From NCBI GenBank assembly GCA_019843655.1, contig JACDQD010000006.1:24942246-25006245 (forward strand): a stretch of DNA of 64,000 nucleotides. The letters are read 5' to 3'. The notes under the pieces were generated by a model. That model was not told the DNA's origin and searched no databases. It saw nothing but the letters and a program-made list of their open reading frames with translations. This DNA is from Lethocerus indicus (taxonomy: Eukaryota > Arthropoda > Insecta > Hemiptera > Belostomatidae). The translations under genes were made by a program, and so were the position numbers. Positions 23,300-37,864 of the stretch are shown here, piece by piece. Every line of letters starts with the position of its first letter. The first letter of the stretch is position 1.

Positions 23300-26200
23300 T
23301 GAGTGGAGAATGCACAATCGGTTGTTCGGTATTTCTGCTACTTGAGCGTTACGACACGCTGTTATCTTAAGGCCGGCAACTCGAAAGTTGCGTCACCGTC
23401 GGATTTCGCGGTCTCGTCTTACGGGCTGTACGCGTTATTACAACTTCTAAATCCTGCGGTCTGGCGAGCATCCTGTTAGCCTTAAGGGCTTCCTTAAGCC
23501 CTGGAACGACGGTCCCTGGAGAACGGCGATTGTGAAACGGATACCGTTACCCGCTGTTTCGACACCGTCAGCGGCAGTCTTACTGTGACATAAAAGAAAT
23601 ACGCAGTTAAAGATTTAAAATGGGGAATATACCTGTTAAGCCTGTACACAAAAAAGATGTTCCCTTTCGACTATTAAAATTAATGCGACAGATACAAAAA
23701 TCCTGTTGGCGAAATAATTAAATAATTGTTGTATCAATTAATCTGTAATTAAGTCCATCATGGAATCCTGGAAATTGTAATTGTGGAAATTCTGTCTTGA
23801 TACCAGAGCTGGTAGCTTGATATACATAAAAAACTATTGTATTTCACTTCCCTAATTAAAACATCACATAAGGACACTTGAGAATTAAGAGTTATCTATA
23901 TTTTAAAATGGCTTAAAATTTCGCATTCCAAAATTTGGAACATCGCTTATAACATGAATCATTTATAAAATGGACTCCAATTTGGTTACAAAATTAGCGT
24001 TAGTTTAAATTATTCTATTCTTGATATCCTGGAAGAGTTCCTGTTTCTGTCTGACTTGCAACTTCTACATGTGCCTCGTGAGTTGATATTCAAGTAACAC
24101 GATAAGAATTTACTTTTATGGAGATTGTAACTCTGTTTTTTGCCGACCAGCCTGATTTTCGTCGAGAATGTGAACACTATTGAAAAATCCAAATTCTAAT
24201 TTGTATCAGTTTTATTGGCATTCACCCGGACTTCACCCAGGCTCTTAACGTGTGTTTTCTATGCTCGAAATATTTTGGACAATATTTTCTTTCTTATCAG
24301 AAAATAAATAAGTAGGTCGGCTACTCGTGTTTGTGTAACAATGCAAATAATTCCGCCGAGTCGGTTTTTAGTCATTTTATAATCCTCAGTTTTTAGGAAT
24401 TCATTTTATTATTGAATTATGACCAGTTGTTTCAGATCCCCTTTGTGAATCCTTCGCTGTATTTCGTTGTAATAGGACCGTTATATCGGAAATTGGTTTG
24501 TGTCAAATGCAGTACCTTTGAAGTTTCGGCATTTGTAGCAGTTTCTCCGGTCGCTTATATATATATATATTTGCGTATATAAATTCTGCGGGCTTAACTT
24601 CAAGGCCGGCGTATAAATCTGCAGAGTATGACGAACTGCGATTTCCTCGCCACTCAATAGTTCTCCCTTTCGCGAATGGAATACGGGCTCTATTTCTGTT
24701 TCCCTTTTATTACAACCGACAGTTGCATTCAAGCCGCTACGGCCGAATACAAAGTTCCGAGATTAATATTATCGAATGGGAAGTTATTACCGGTTCCAGT
24801 TTACATTCCACGTCGCCTTGTGTTTATGGACAGCGGGGCCGTGCTGCGGGCACTCGCATAAACAACACCTGTTTTAACGTCAAAGTCGCCGGCTATTTTT
24901 AAAGCAACCTGTAAAACTTCTGGCAGGTTTTTCTGTTTAACAAAAGCTAGGCTAATTCCGGCCGAAAGTAGAGTCGGAGTTTAGCGATTTTCCTATCCTT
25001 AGTATAAATAGTCGGTTTGGCTTAAAATAGTCTGATTTTCATTCCGTTTCATCCGTTTGCGCTTCAGCTGGACGCAAAAGACAACTTCGATACAATTGTT
25101 ACTGGGCAATAAAATCGATTCTTCTTTGTCGATCAAGAGCGACAAATCAATGTTATTTCTTTCTATTATTGTAAAACTGCTGGGAATCTATTTGAAACGA
25201 CAAAAATTCGGGACACTTTGGGGGGAAAAACCCAATCGGCCCTGGAGATTGGAAACTCCTTTTGCGACAACGTTTTCCGAAATTCTCCTTCGGATCCCAA
25301 GCCTGGAGACGGGAAGAGGACGGACCGTCTTCAGCGGCTGAGGCTCAGGGCGGATAAATCCTCAGTGATGAATGTCTGAGGTTTGTAACAGTCGTCATCG
25401 AACTTAATTCGGCCCGCCCCCTCTGACCGACGAATAAATTGACGCTTCTTTTTTTCGAATTTTCATACGGCGCATTCGGATTCCCTTCGCGGACGAAATG
25501 CGCCGAACCGAGAAAACTTTAACGGTAAAATAAAGTGTGATTTTCGACCGAAACATCGAATCGACCAGAGTCAATATATACTAGAATGAGAGCAGGAACG
25601 ATTATCTTATCGGCATTATTGACCAGATAATAAACATTTACTGAATAGGTTTACTGCAAGGTTGTTCCTACCTTTTTATTTTATGCCCTCGCGTCATTCA
25701 GGCGTCATATTTGGATAATTTCAAGTTTCATTTGATTGAAATAACCCGAAATTTTTCTGTCCACAGTAGTACCCGTTTTTACATCCTAATTTGAAATCTA
25801 AAATGCTTTATCTTATATAGTATTTGTAACGCGCAATCTAGTGCAATATGCGGGCTTTCTTTCTTATCTGTTATGACCCGATATTTGTCAAACATAGATA
25901 GATCAATCTATAATCTGTAAACATTTGTAATGTAAATAAGTAAAACCTATAAATGTTTTTTATAACATTTTATAATTCGGTACAAATCCCCGATATTGGA
26001 AGTATTTTCATTACTTTTTCTCATTGTACACCACATTATTAGTACGTGTTTATCTTACTAATATTGTTATCGAATATCGAATACGTATTGCCTTATTCGT
26101 TTTCAGGATAGGAATCATATCCTGATGAAATTAAATAATTCGGCTTCAGTATACTTCATATACTTCGAAATACAGTTTACGGTTGATTGTTAACCCTCGA

Positions 26201-28650
26201 ATGTGAGGGTTCGTCGTCAACCACGTCGTTTCATTTCCGAATCGTACTCGATTCTGTGTACGTACATCCGTGAATTTGTTAATTGGGCGAACATAAATGT
26301 CCGTTACAGTCGGCGAGCAACTGTGTACGACTCCGGTCTATTTATTCGATGTTGTGTTTCGATTGTCCTTTCGATTCGTGCCGATTGGGCAACGTCCCCC
26401 CCCGTTCTCTATTAATACGGGTTGCTCGAATTGCGATTGGGCGGAAAACACTTTCGCAATTTTCGAAACGTTCCACAGCGCCCAGTCTGCATTTGAGGCC
26501 GATTTTGTAAAACTGCCGACGGTTCCGAAAATCGTAATTCCGATCTACTGTACAAACCGGGTCCACCACGTCGTATATAAATAAACCCCGATTGTTGATC
26601 GGCTGAATTCTCGTCATTTCCCAACAGTTATGATAACCCAGTCTACGCCCAGTGTTTATTTTCGTGTACAACATAGACTCGTCTGTACTTTAAATGTGTA
26701 CGCCGGAACGCCTGTCATGTGGCAATAATTTGCTCCGGGACAATTTATTCTGTAATGGTGCAATAATGTTGTTACAATTAAAAATTTGAACACTGCGGAT
26801 GTTCAAGACTAACTTTCAGTCGAATAAGAAATATCCTCCTTCCTTAAGAAAATTTCGGATGTATGAACTATTTAAGGATTTGAAAAACATTTGTAGTCTA
26901 ACTGGTTTCTAAAAGAAGTAGTTATAAATATTATTATACTGCTTGGCCTGTGTGCAAATTTTGCTCTCAAGACTGGTCCTTTAACCTTTACTTCTGAGCT
27001 ATAATTTATTCCTCTTCATCGTGGGAACATTCTTGCCCAGGAGGGGGTTTCCTCCCCCCCCCACCTTCACGCTAATCTTCGTTAGAGACACTTTTCCTCG
27101 TTTCTAAGCAAAGCGCCCTACTATCCCACTCCCACTATAAATGTATAATTAATTACGTCTCATTTCTGCTTAGATTGCGGGCTGAGACCTTCCCCCTAGA
27201 ATTCCCGGCGTTACCGGAGTAATTAACGGAAATCCTCGCCGGACATTTCAGCCGGCGGAATATTCGAAGCATTAAAACCTCCCCCGAGAAGCGCGCATTA
27301 AAATTCGAAACGAGTCGCCGGCCGAGTCTCGAATATATTTTCCGTTTTGGCCATACTTGGCCTCTCGCAATTTACATACCGGTATTTTGGCACTAATTTC
27401 ATACGCGCTATGACCGGATGTCGGGATAAAATTATAATGAATGTCAACGCCGAGGCGCCACTTAAATATACCTGATTTATTCTTACCTTAGACCCGGTTC
27501 TAGTAAAATTGGAATTGGATTCGAAGAGTCAAATGCGCATTTTTTACCAACAGCTAGTTAGCTATGCGCGGTATCTAATCACTTTAAACAAATATTGGGA
27601 AAATCAAGATTTGAATTACGTAACTATCGTAATTCTGGAATTTTAATGTACCGGCTATAAATATTTCATAAAGCGTCGGAACTATACCGACAACAAAATT
27701 AAACCTTAATGGAATCCTCCATTAGTAGTTTGCCTTAATACGAGTTCGCGAATAGCTTGATACTAGGAAACACGATCTTTTCATTCTGTACAATTAAGAT
27801 TTCGATCATTTTTTTAACGAGCTACATATAATTTATTATGTAAGCATGTCTTGAAAGTAAGTAACTCGTCCACTTATATTGTAATCATTTATGATGTATT
27901 TTTGTACGTATATTCGGCTGGTTGAATGTAGACCGAATATTGTAATACGGCCTATGTAAGTTCCTTGGCTCGATAACGGATTCAATCCTAATTGGTTGTA
28001 TTGCGGCCTAAATACGCCGCGAACGGAGAAAGCTAACGGGACGCGAATTTTTGGTGCAATTAAAGCCTTCGATATTCAGAGTCATCGTCGTCATCATCAC
28101 TCGGAGAGACATTCGCACCATCCATCGATTGGCAATTGCGTAACGGCTGTTGTCGGAGTCTAGTTCAGGAATCTAGTTCATGGTGAGGTCCATTAGCCCT
28201 ATTAATGTGTGTTTATGTTCAATCAGAACCCGCCTCCCCCACCCCTTTAATCGTTCTTAAATTGGCAGCACTCTTGTCATTTACCTAATAAACAATGTTG
28301 TCGTCCCACAGCTCAGATAATCTATAGTTCTTTCCTCAATCATTTATTTCAGTTCCTGCTGTCCGAGGCCTGCTGCGAAGCCGTACCAAATATACTCAGT
28401 ATACCTTTTAAATAGTGCTTTTAAGCGGTTGATGTCTTTGATTGAATATAGTATTTGCAAAAAAAATTGTTTGTTGAAGCTTTCCAAGTATTTCTCCATC
28501 CGTGGATTGTTCCAGTTCCGCTGGATATTCAGATTTTAGCGCGAAATTAAGATTGCTTATATTAGGATTTTACTGCCACTTAGATCTTATACTGGATTTG
28601 GACTCGGGTACGCGGTAATTTCGTTCGTGAAATATTTCCACCCTATCCAA
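23300..28650. other. Intronic stretch without genes
   Basis: It is mostly AT-rich with no supported exon. It contains short (TA)n runs near 24557-24571 and the perfect stem-loop TCAGGATA/TATCCTGA at 26103-26125. The patch at about 26200-26600 has few stop codons in most frames, but no frame looks like a known protein. Confidence 0.5.
26103..26125. repeat. Perfect 8-bp stem-loop
   Basis: TCAGGATA (26103-26110) and TATCCTGA (26118-26125) flank a 7-nt loop. It is short and may be chance. Confidence 0.5.
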
Positions 28651-28655
28651 CACAG

Positions 28656-28666
28656 TTATGGCCAAG
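28656..28666 (+). CDS. Speculative 11-nt microexon
   Basis: A pyrimidine-rich stretch ending in CACAG (AG at 28654-28655) is followed by TTATGGCCAAG and then GTAAGT. AAG/GTAAGT is a full consensus donor. If joined to the exon at 23250, which leaves one base over, it would add V-M-A-K in frame and change the phase from 1 to 0. It might instead be a tiny alternative first exon starting at its own ATG (28658), or a chance pair of splice-like sites. Nothing else confirms it. Confidence 0.2.
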
Positions 28667-31600
28667 GTAAGTAAAACGGTATTTTGCAATTAGTGCCCGC
28701 GGGTTTCCTTATCGGCCCGAAATTTATCTTCCTTTTTTGCGGAAAGTTTTAAAATACGGGCGCAAATATTCGTCCTTCGCCGTTATGCCTTGTCAACTTG
28801 AAATACCCAACCGCTTTTGGTTTATTGTACTGTGACCGAGTGGAAGAAGAAGGCTTATTATTATTTTTTTTTTTGGAGCAAGCCGACGGTAAATAACATA
28901 TCGCCATTCACGGAGGCTTTTCTTCTCCACACTGGGCGATTTGGTAAGTGTACTGTAACAGTGCAGACAGGATGCTCCACCGGCCATCGACACGGATGGG
29001 CGCCTCCGCTTGGTTACCAACGCGGCGAGAAGTCGAAACCCGCCTAAGCGTTGGACCAAATAATTTACAGGAAACGGAAGATTGCAAGAATTACTATATT
29101 CCGATACGTTAGTAGCTTTTATTATTCACTGTGCTACATATTTAGAAAAGTTATTAACTATTTAATGCCGTACGATTTGGGTACTGGAGTCCCCAATGCC
29201 CATAACCTTCTCCCATTATTAATGCGCATCTCGCCACTTCTGCACTTCGTATAATTGCACTTCGAGTTGCTGAAGATAATACCGAATTGTGATTTAACAG
29301 GTTCGAATCCTGGCGGGGTACGGGATTTCCATTGAAATTCCTAATTTCAATTAGGGAACAGCCTGTAGGGTAGAATTTTCGGCACCTGCCCCGGCTGGTC
29401 GCTGTGGCGTAGAAATTTCTTGTGAAATGATTCGGCGTTTGATTAAAGCCCATCGAAGGGCCCCTTTTATCCCTTTCCATGAAATTATAAACCTGGCCCG
29501 GCGTTAAATTGACCCGCCCGTTAAGGTCAATTCGCTTTATACTCCCGTATTTCTCGACGCTCTTTCCGACTTCCTTCCGTTGCAACAATAATTTTTCTTT
29601 CGCAACAGTTTCATTGGGCCTTTCAAAAGAAACATTCGTACCTTGCCTATTTCCCATTGTTCAAAGCGATAGCCAACTGTTTTATGTTTATAATTTCCAA
29701 TTGTTCCTTAGGGAAGTCCATCTAGACGGGATACATTAACTTCATTGTGATCCACCTTACACATTTTATGGATGGGGATAGATCGAAAACTGTGTTAGAT
29801 CACACGGTCGGATTCTCGCTTTAAGCCCATCCAGTGTGACCGGGAAAAAACCACCTGTCCTTTAGTTCCGCTAGCGTTTACGTCCACAATTCATCTTTAT
29901 AAACTCTTTTTTGCCGAGTTGCCTATCCTGAATTCTTTTTTTCATTACTTTTTTAGGTTTGTGTGCATTTTTAAAACTTTTGTTTGTGCATATATCTTTG
30001 TGAGTATTAAATATGCTCCAAATATAAATACATATTACCGTATATTTTCTTGTGGTTCAAATGATGCGACATCAGATGCGGTTCCACGACTTATTATTAG
30101 CCCAACGCTGCCTGTTTCATTTTTCAGTATTACCACTTTTGAACTCAGATAATCCTCCCACAATCCCGGTCTTGCCGTTGCCAAGGCTACCCAGGAGGAA
30201 TTCCTGTAATTCCTGAATAAATATATCCAGCTCTTTCGACTCAGTATGCCTTTCGGTTGCCTAGTGTTGTCGGGATTTATTGAAAAATTGTGCCCGACAT
30301 CTTCGTCCAGGACATTTATTCCAACGATTTATTCCCGAATAAATTTAAACGAATATTATTAAATCGGATATAAACGAATAGTATTACTGCCCCTATTTGT
30401 TGTTCACGCCTGAACATAAATAACGAAGAGCGCGATAAATAGGTTTCAGCAATAAAGGCGAGAAGAAAGTAGGTCGAACGAATTATAGTTGTCTTAATTT
30501 TGTTGCTTATGTCAGGTTATAAACTACAGATTTATAAACCAGGTTAACCATTATGTCAAGTAGGCCAAATGAATGAAATGAATTTGGATATTCATTCTCT
30601 GTACCTGATAATCAAATATTTTTCTTACTTTCTTTTACTTGCTGTTTTACAACTAAATTCATTGGTTCCCTATATGCTAGCTCCGATATAAAAAAACTTT
30701 TAATCCTGACCTACTAAAATCTATATGACGGAAACTGCAAAATGTAAACGCAGTCTGTAAATAACATAAATTAAGATAAACTCTTATTTAAGCCGGGATG
30801 TAGAATGAATGAAAACGACCGCGTCAGATTAAGTAGAACTTTGTTTGTACAGCGGATATCGTGCAGAATTTTGTTGATTGGATTTACATTTATTTATATT
30901 TACCTAACTCGTTTAATTCTTAACCAATATGGGAAATAACCGCGGAGAAGGGATTATTTAAAAATATACGATCTACGGAAAAAAAGACATGGAATTAAAA
31001 ATGACACAGTAAATATACTATGCCAGGGCATAGCGACGCTGGCGTGATGTGAGAATCGAAGCTATATGGCCGTTATATATTCATTACTCCTGCATTGTAC
31101 ACACCAATTGAGACGATTGAGCTGTACAGGTCGCCGAGCGGCATTGACGATGAATGCATCGTGCTCGCACTGCCGTACATTGAACCCTTCAAAAAGCAAC
31201 TATTTTCTCTGAATTTTCACCGCTGGGAAATATTTGCCCCCCTTCTTCTTCCCCCCTCCCCTCGCTACCATTGCGGACGGCCCTTAATCGGAGTTTTAAT
31301 AAAACTTTCGAAGTTTATTAATTATGGTTTGTGTTAAATTTTAATAACGTTCGAAAATTCTAAGACCCCCGTTTTTTCACTCCGATGAATATACATTCCT
31401 TTTTTTTCTTACTGCATGGCCCGGACGACGGGGAAACGGTCCGGGTCCCTCCCCCGTCTTCTTGTGTTTTTTCTTCTTTTATAAATAATCAACATCCGCC
31501 GTTGTCTGCATAATTGATGCGAGGAAATTGGTTTTCCAATAACTCAATTTCAGTCTTGATTGAGTCGTCCTTTCAACACTTAGAACTGCATTGATTGCTC

Positions 31601-32607
31601 CCTTTAACCAGGATCCGAGCGGTTCCACTTCCAGCAAGTTGATAACTCTCATGGTGTGCACGCGTTAAGTGATTTCGCCGTTTTAAAATAACATCCCCCA
31701 CAAACAAAAATTATTGAACTTGGGATATTTAAAGTCCCCATCCCTCGGTTTATGAAATATAGTTTTCGAGATAGAAATTCCGTTCGCCCGATATCGCAAA
31801 ATTCGCTAGCCGACGCACAGAGAAGGGAGATTATTCTGTAGAATAGCCGATGGTCACTGACCGTTGTCCAATACGTTGGCCAATTTCGAATTTCCACTAT
31901 CGCTGGTCCCGTCACAGGATGATTAATGGCGTTTTTACAGCCCCAATCGTGTACGTTTTTCGTTTTAATTGGAAAAACTCTTGGCGCCCGTTCTTTCACG
32001 ACGCAATAGTTATTGAATATTTTCAATTCGCCGCTAATTCACTCAGCGGCGATGACGTCGGGGCGCAATCAAGACTGGATTTGCGCGTGGCGCTTGTTGA
32101 CTGGAGTCGTCTTGTCCAGCCTGATAAATCGGTCAAGGATCGTATTTGGGACGCCTTGAATACCGATTTATAGTTACCAATATCTGTCTGGCTCGTCGTT
32201 CTCTTTCGTAATAAATGTTGCTGCCGGCTGTGTATTTTCATGAAAGACAATTAGAAGATAATTCTAAGTTTCTACACAGAATTTTATTAATAATACGTAT
32301 TTCATGATTATTCCCGAACGGTAGACCTTCATTGTAACCGCGGTTTTTCGCTTTGTCGTCGAAATAGACCTTTCCAATAATTTCAGGAGACAGAGCATCT
32401 CCTCGGAAAAAGGGAGGTACAAATTGAATTTTTTTTCGTACAGCCGGACAAAAAAATAACCGAAGTTGTTTTATTCGGAAGGAAAAAGAATGTATCTATA
32501 TATTTACGCGGTACGCGAATGAATCGGGTTTATTGTGACCGGTCTCGCATTCGGAGCATTGCGAAAGCGATATTTCCTGAAAAGAAGAAAACAAAACGAA
32601 AAGCATA

Positions 32608-32626
32608 AAAAGAGAGAGAGAGAGAG
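32608..32626 (+). repeat. (AG)n microsatellite
   Basis: A short pure AG dinucleotide run. Confidence 0.8.
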
Positions 32627-35008
32627 GACATCGTTACAATACGTTTCGAATATGGGAAATGTTTTTTTTTTTATTTAAACGATAAATCTGGAATCACTTC
32701 CAGAGCAGGTTGAAACATTTCGGATGATGAACGCCCGCCGACAGCGTTCCCGAATTTGAGCCGGAATTTTTTATTGGGCCCGGCGAAAAGCAGCGAATAA
32801 AAACAACGGCGAATAATAACATTGAATACGACTGTCGATTCCCCCCAGGAGCTGGCTGACGCGCGAGAAAACTAAGTTGGACGGATTCGGTGTCATCAGT
32901 TATATTCCTTTATCGGCATTCCGTTCATATTTCCACTGCGACTTCCCTTTTGATAACGTATAAGCGCGATAATCTCGGAATTATTCGATTCCAAATAATT
33001 CGAAATTCATGTCATGTCATTTCACAAATTGTTCCTCCCACCCCCTTCCTCCCCGCACGTGGGGAAATTCATTTTAATCGGCTCACTTCTTGGAAGCGGC
33101 CGCGAAATTGTTTCAGTCACGGTTTAATATAATTTGGGGTTTCTGTATTTAAGTTTTGGCCGGTCACACAACTCGGGTGTGTTTACTCGTTCTGTTTGAT
33201 TTTGTGCGTTTGCACTGGAATGTGTTTCGGTCCACCGTGTCGGGCTTATGCGAAAACCAAGCGAGAGGTTTTAGCCTTGAGTATATAATTGTAGGGTTTA
33301 TTTGTACATATTGTTTTTCATTTTCAGTGAAAAGCAATCGATTTGTCCGGCTTCGTAATTTGAAATGCAAGCTGCAGGTCCCGAATTGTCCGCGAACGAC
33401 AGTGCCATTGATACCCCCTCAACGCTATGATTTACAGCCGTAATTTGATTATATAGGGTTGCGCTCGATTTCTACCGGTAATGAATTAGCTCACTGTCAG
33501 AAATTTATCGGAGGATATGGTTTTTAAGTTTTAATGGGTTCGCTCCTGGTAATTTTAACAAAGGGCTGCCGGGCGCCGAGTCCAACATTAATATCATGAG
33601 ATGTGGAGCAAAGTTTTAATTCTTGTGTCGTTTGAAATATGATAGCAATCCGTCTGGGCTTAAAAGTTCGAAATCGTCCTCGGCCGTCCCGACTCTTTCC
33701 CTCGTTCTTCTCATTCTTTTTTTTGGTATTCTTTTTTTTTTGAGTAGAAATTGTCTTTCCTGACTTTCGGGAAACAAAGTTTCTGAAGGGGGCATTCTTT
33801 TCTCAGAATGAATCCAATTGAGATTCGAAGAAGGGGAAGGCCATTTTTAGTCGACTGTCTTTGTACATCCATTCTAAGCCCGAATTCGATCCCTCCCTTG
33901 CTATATATTGATACATGTACCCGAAAGTTCCGTCGCGCCATCGTGAAAGTGGTCGAAGTCTCGCCGGGGGAAGGACCGAGGCTTTGTCAACTTTGCTTTG
34001 TTAACTGTATTGAAATTTTAACACTTTGTGTCGTAGCAAAGCTCAGAACGATGACTTTTGTTGAAGACGGAATTTACGTACCGATGATTCTCAGGGGCGA
34101 CAACAAAAGTCGAGGAACGGCTTGAGCTTAATTAGTGGCCAATTTAATAAAGTTTTTTTTTGCCCGGGTATTATCAGTACAAAGGCTCGTTACAATTATA
34201 TTCGGCCGTATTATGTTAACCGACTCAAAAAAACGAGGTAATCGCCCATTAGCGTCTAACAAGGGAACAATGTGAAGCTCAGGAAGTGTATACTAAGGCT
34301 TTCTTTCTACCGAAACTTGGTCTTTTTCCAGCCTCCCAGATTCACGTCATTACCCGTTTCCGTGTTTCCCCACACACATACAGTCGATAATACCAGTACG
34401 TTATTTACGCAAATCGGCTATGTTGTGATAATATTTTAAAGCCACGCTCTTTGACAACATTAAAACACTATGTAACGTGCCAATGCCGTGTCTTCTCTTT
34501 TCCATGTTACCTTATCAGTCACATACAGCGTATAAGTATTATTTCTGGTGTCACGTTCTTGTACTCGTGACTGCGCTCTTGATCCTCGTTTAACTTGAAA
34601 CGTTGTACGTGAGCGATGAGGCCAAATATGTGGCACGAAAGCCTGTAATTGACAAGGTAAACGGTCAGATTGGAATTGGACATTATCGTAATTATAAATT
34701 AGCTCAGTGTACATCGAAATATACTAATATTGTGGGTAAAATACGAGATTGTTGAGCTCGTTGGAGTGGGTCAGTAGAAGTAGGGAGAGTTTTACTGTTG
34801 GAGTAAAAATGGCGGCAGCGTTAGTGTTACCCGCCGCACACTTTCAGGCCCTAGCCCGTGTGTCGGTCGTCTGTACACACGAGTGTTACAACTAGTGTCT
34901 GTGTGCCTGTGTATGTGTGTTAAGTCTGTACACACAACTCCCGTTCCAACAACTCCGCCAGTACCGGGCTAACGGTATCCTCGCCTCGTCTTCTTCCCTC
35001 TCCCTCCA

Positions 35009-35083
35009 TTCCCCCTCTCTCCCTCTCCCTCTCTCTCCCTCTCTCCCTCTCTCTCTCTCTCTCTCTGTCTCTGTCTGTTTCTC
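35009..35083 (+). repeat. (CT)n homopyrimidine tract
   Basis: Positions 35009-35066 are uninterrupted C/T, and the CT pattern continues with isolated G to about 35083. The long serine/leucine-rich + frame and the arginine/glutamate-rich minus frame over it are repeat artefacts. Confidence 0.85.
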
Positions 35084-37864
35084 CACTTCGAGGGGCCTCC
35101 CATATACTACGTGGACGTCGTCCTCCTATAACGGTGCCCGTCGGGGATACCGTTTCCCCGCCGGACGCCCGTGGACCAGAAAAATAACCGGTTGTCTCTT
35201 CTTTCTTCGAATTATTTTTTTTTCCCTCGCCCCGTCCTTTCTCGGGAGGGCGTTCCTGGTCGGCCGGCGTTCCGAACGAGCCCGGTGTAATGGAGGAAAA
35301 TCGCTCTTATTGCGGCCAACGGTGCGTATCGCTTCGCCACACGGACAAGTAGGACGTGGCTCTGGGAAGCGGTGAAAAGAAACATTTGAGCTAGGCGTAG
35401 AAAGAATGTTTGTCTACTGGCTTTTATACCAAAGTAGAATAAATTTCGTTAATTCGTGTTATAAAACATAACATTTATTTTGGGCCAATGTAACATTATT
35501 GTTTCGGGGAATAGGTTTCGAAAGATTGGGACCGCGGTTGAAGTTCGGTTCTAAACACTGACCCTGGATGTTTAGGCTATGTTAAGTTGAGAGAGGTTTA
35601 GTTAAAATCCTTAAATTGTTATAAACAACTTGCAAGATTTCTCTTCTCAGATAAAGTAAACTTTGACTGTGACCCAACATTACTCATTACTGTAAAATTT
35701 ACAAAGTAATTTTTTTCAGTGGAAGTCATACTTACACTTAGCTCCAATTTGTCTTATATGTGTATATAAAATTTTCAATTTAACCGGGTGGAAAAATATT
35801 TAATTTTTATACATTCCTTTCCTTTAGTCCCTTTCTTAACTTAAAGACAGGCTTCTCTAAGGGGGTCCTTTAATTCTCTGATATGTTTCTAGACCCCGTT
35901 AGTGCTGCGTATTTAATTTGCCGCGACATTCACTGTCGCTCGAGTTTTATCGCCGTATAAACCCGCCCTACTGTTTGTTCCTGTCGTTAACTGTCCCCCG
36001 ACGGTTTTTCAATTTAGATAATTAAGGACCCAGTTTATTTCTATTTTAGAAGGGTAGTATTAGGAAGGGGATTATCATCTGACTATACCTATCCTACGGC
36101 GCATTCGGCTTTATTAAACCATCGTTAAAAGTTAATTCAATTCTGTTTTTACGGGTCCCTACTGTTAATAGTTATTCCCTCGGTCTGAAACGGTAAAAAT
36201 GTTTCGACACCGTTGTAAAACTCTTAAATATGTCTTAATGTATTCCTCAAATTCTTTACGTGTTTCTACAGAAATGTGCGCTTAATATCGGCTCCTAATT
36301 TCCGAGGTGTCTTGTAGGGAGGCAAGACTCTATACTTCATATTTACTGGGGCTTCAGTAGTGAGGGCGTATATCACTCCGTCCGCCTTATCCTCGCTTCA
36401 ACGAAAAACTGTGTCGGTGGCTCGTTCCACGCTCGGCGGGACCTTTTATATCCTGTATTATTACTCGGGGCCGTGTGTGTGTTCGGAGCGTGGCCACTTT
36501 GAGCCCTTCTTTCTGACGATAAAGCCTAATCTGCTTTATTTGCATACGCGCGATCCTGAACCGGAGCACCCTTTTGGAGGCGGCTGAGCCCTTGGCGCCG
36601 TGATAAAAGTAAATTTAACAATATTTCTTTTCGTGGCGGAGAAGCCACCCCTTGGGAATTTTAAGCTATAAGTCGGGATAGTAGAAAATTTGAATTGAAT
36701 ATTTAATATGTATAGGACCGACCATGAGATATTCGCCGCTCCAGGTCATGGGAATATGCCATTGTGGGATGTTGTGAGGTTTTGCGGTAATGTCGACTCT
36801 ATCTCTCACAATCTCACAAGACCCCTTCATCGAAATAAAAATTCTTCTTTCCTATCTAGATATTCTAAAAAAAATTAGGAAAAGAACAAGGACAACCTTA
36901 TTTGGCATATAACGCGAGGAGCTAGATGAAAACAGGGAAAACCATAACGAAAATGTCTTTCGAATGACCCAAACACTATAAATTCAGATTATTTTTGCCA
37001 CATCCTCATGAACCAGACAGCATTAGTGAAGTGTGCGACGAAAAAATTGAAATGAAAAACCGGTCTGTCGGAAATGAACGTCAGTGAAAGATTACATTAT
37101 CGGAGCCTGCCTCTATATCTATCCGCCTGTTAACCGCCATAAACCTCGTAACTTCTGCATTTTATATTTCCGAAAATGCGCCAATTCTACTGTACTAATT
37201 GTTTGGCGCGTCTCAATGTTAAATCGGACAGTTTCATACAAGCTGTCACAAATTAATTCCAGGTTGACAATAGAGCGAGTGTCTCGCAGCGAAAACTACC
37301 GGCCCATGCAGCGATAACGATGGCGCAGCAATCGTCCATCGTTTCATTCCCAATAAACCGGACTAATTAAGGTGCTCGTTATGCGGATCCAGTGATTTCA
37401 TAATGCCAACGACGGCCCACTGACGTTCCCCACAGTCATTCATCCCGATGACACTCGCACTAGCTGAAGAGTGAGCGGGGCCCGCTTTATACGCCGTCAA
37501 CAATGGAAAATCCGGCCAATCGTCCTCCGCTACGATAACAGTTGTTATCTTAAAACGGCATATTGGTTCAATTGGTATCGAACAATGCTGTGGACGTGAA
37601 GCGCCCCCCCTCAACGATTCCGAAGAAATTTTACATCCCCGATCCACTCCGCTCCGAATTTCCGACCGCTTTCCGAGTACGTTTTCGGGTTTTTGTTTCG
37701 AGTGTACCTCTCGGTCCTATTTTTTCAATTGAACTTCATCGACAACAGAAAACATTTGCGCGATTTGTACCACGCTCCACTGAAGACTATTTTATTGAGA
37801 GGTTTCTAAATTAAGATTCAATTGATCGTTAAAGACTATCAAACGAAATTGCGTATAAAGTGGG

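Noticed and set aside
29290..29325. tRNA-like T-arm (GGTTCGAATCCTGG) on the + strand
   Set aside because: The B-box-like arm is good, but no A-box, anticodon arm or matching acceptor stem lies upstream. It is at most a tRNA fragment and more likely chance.
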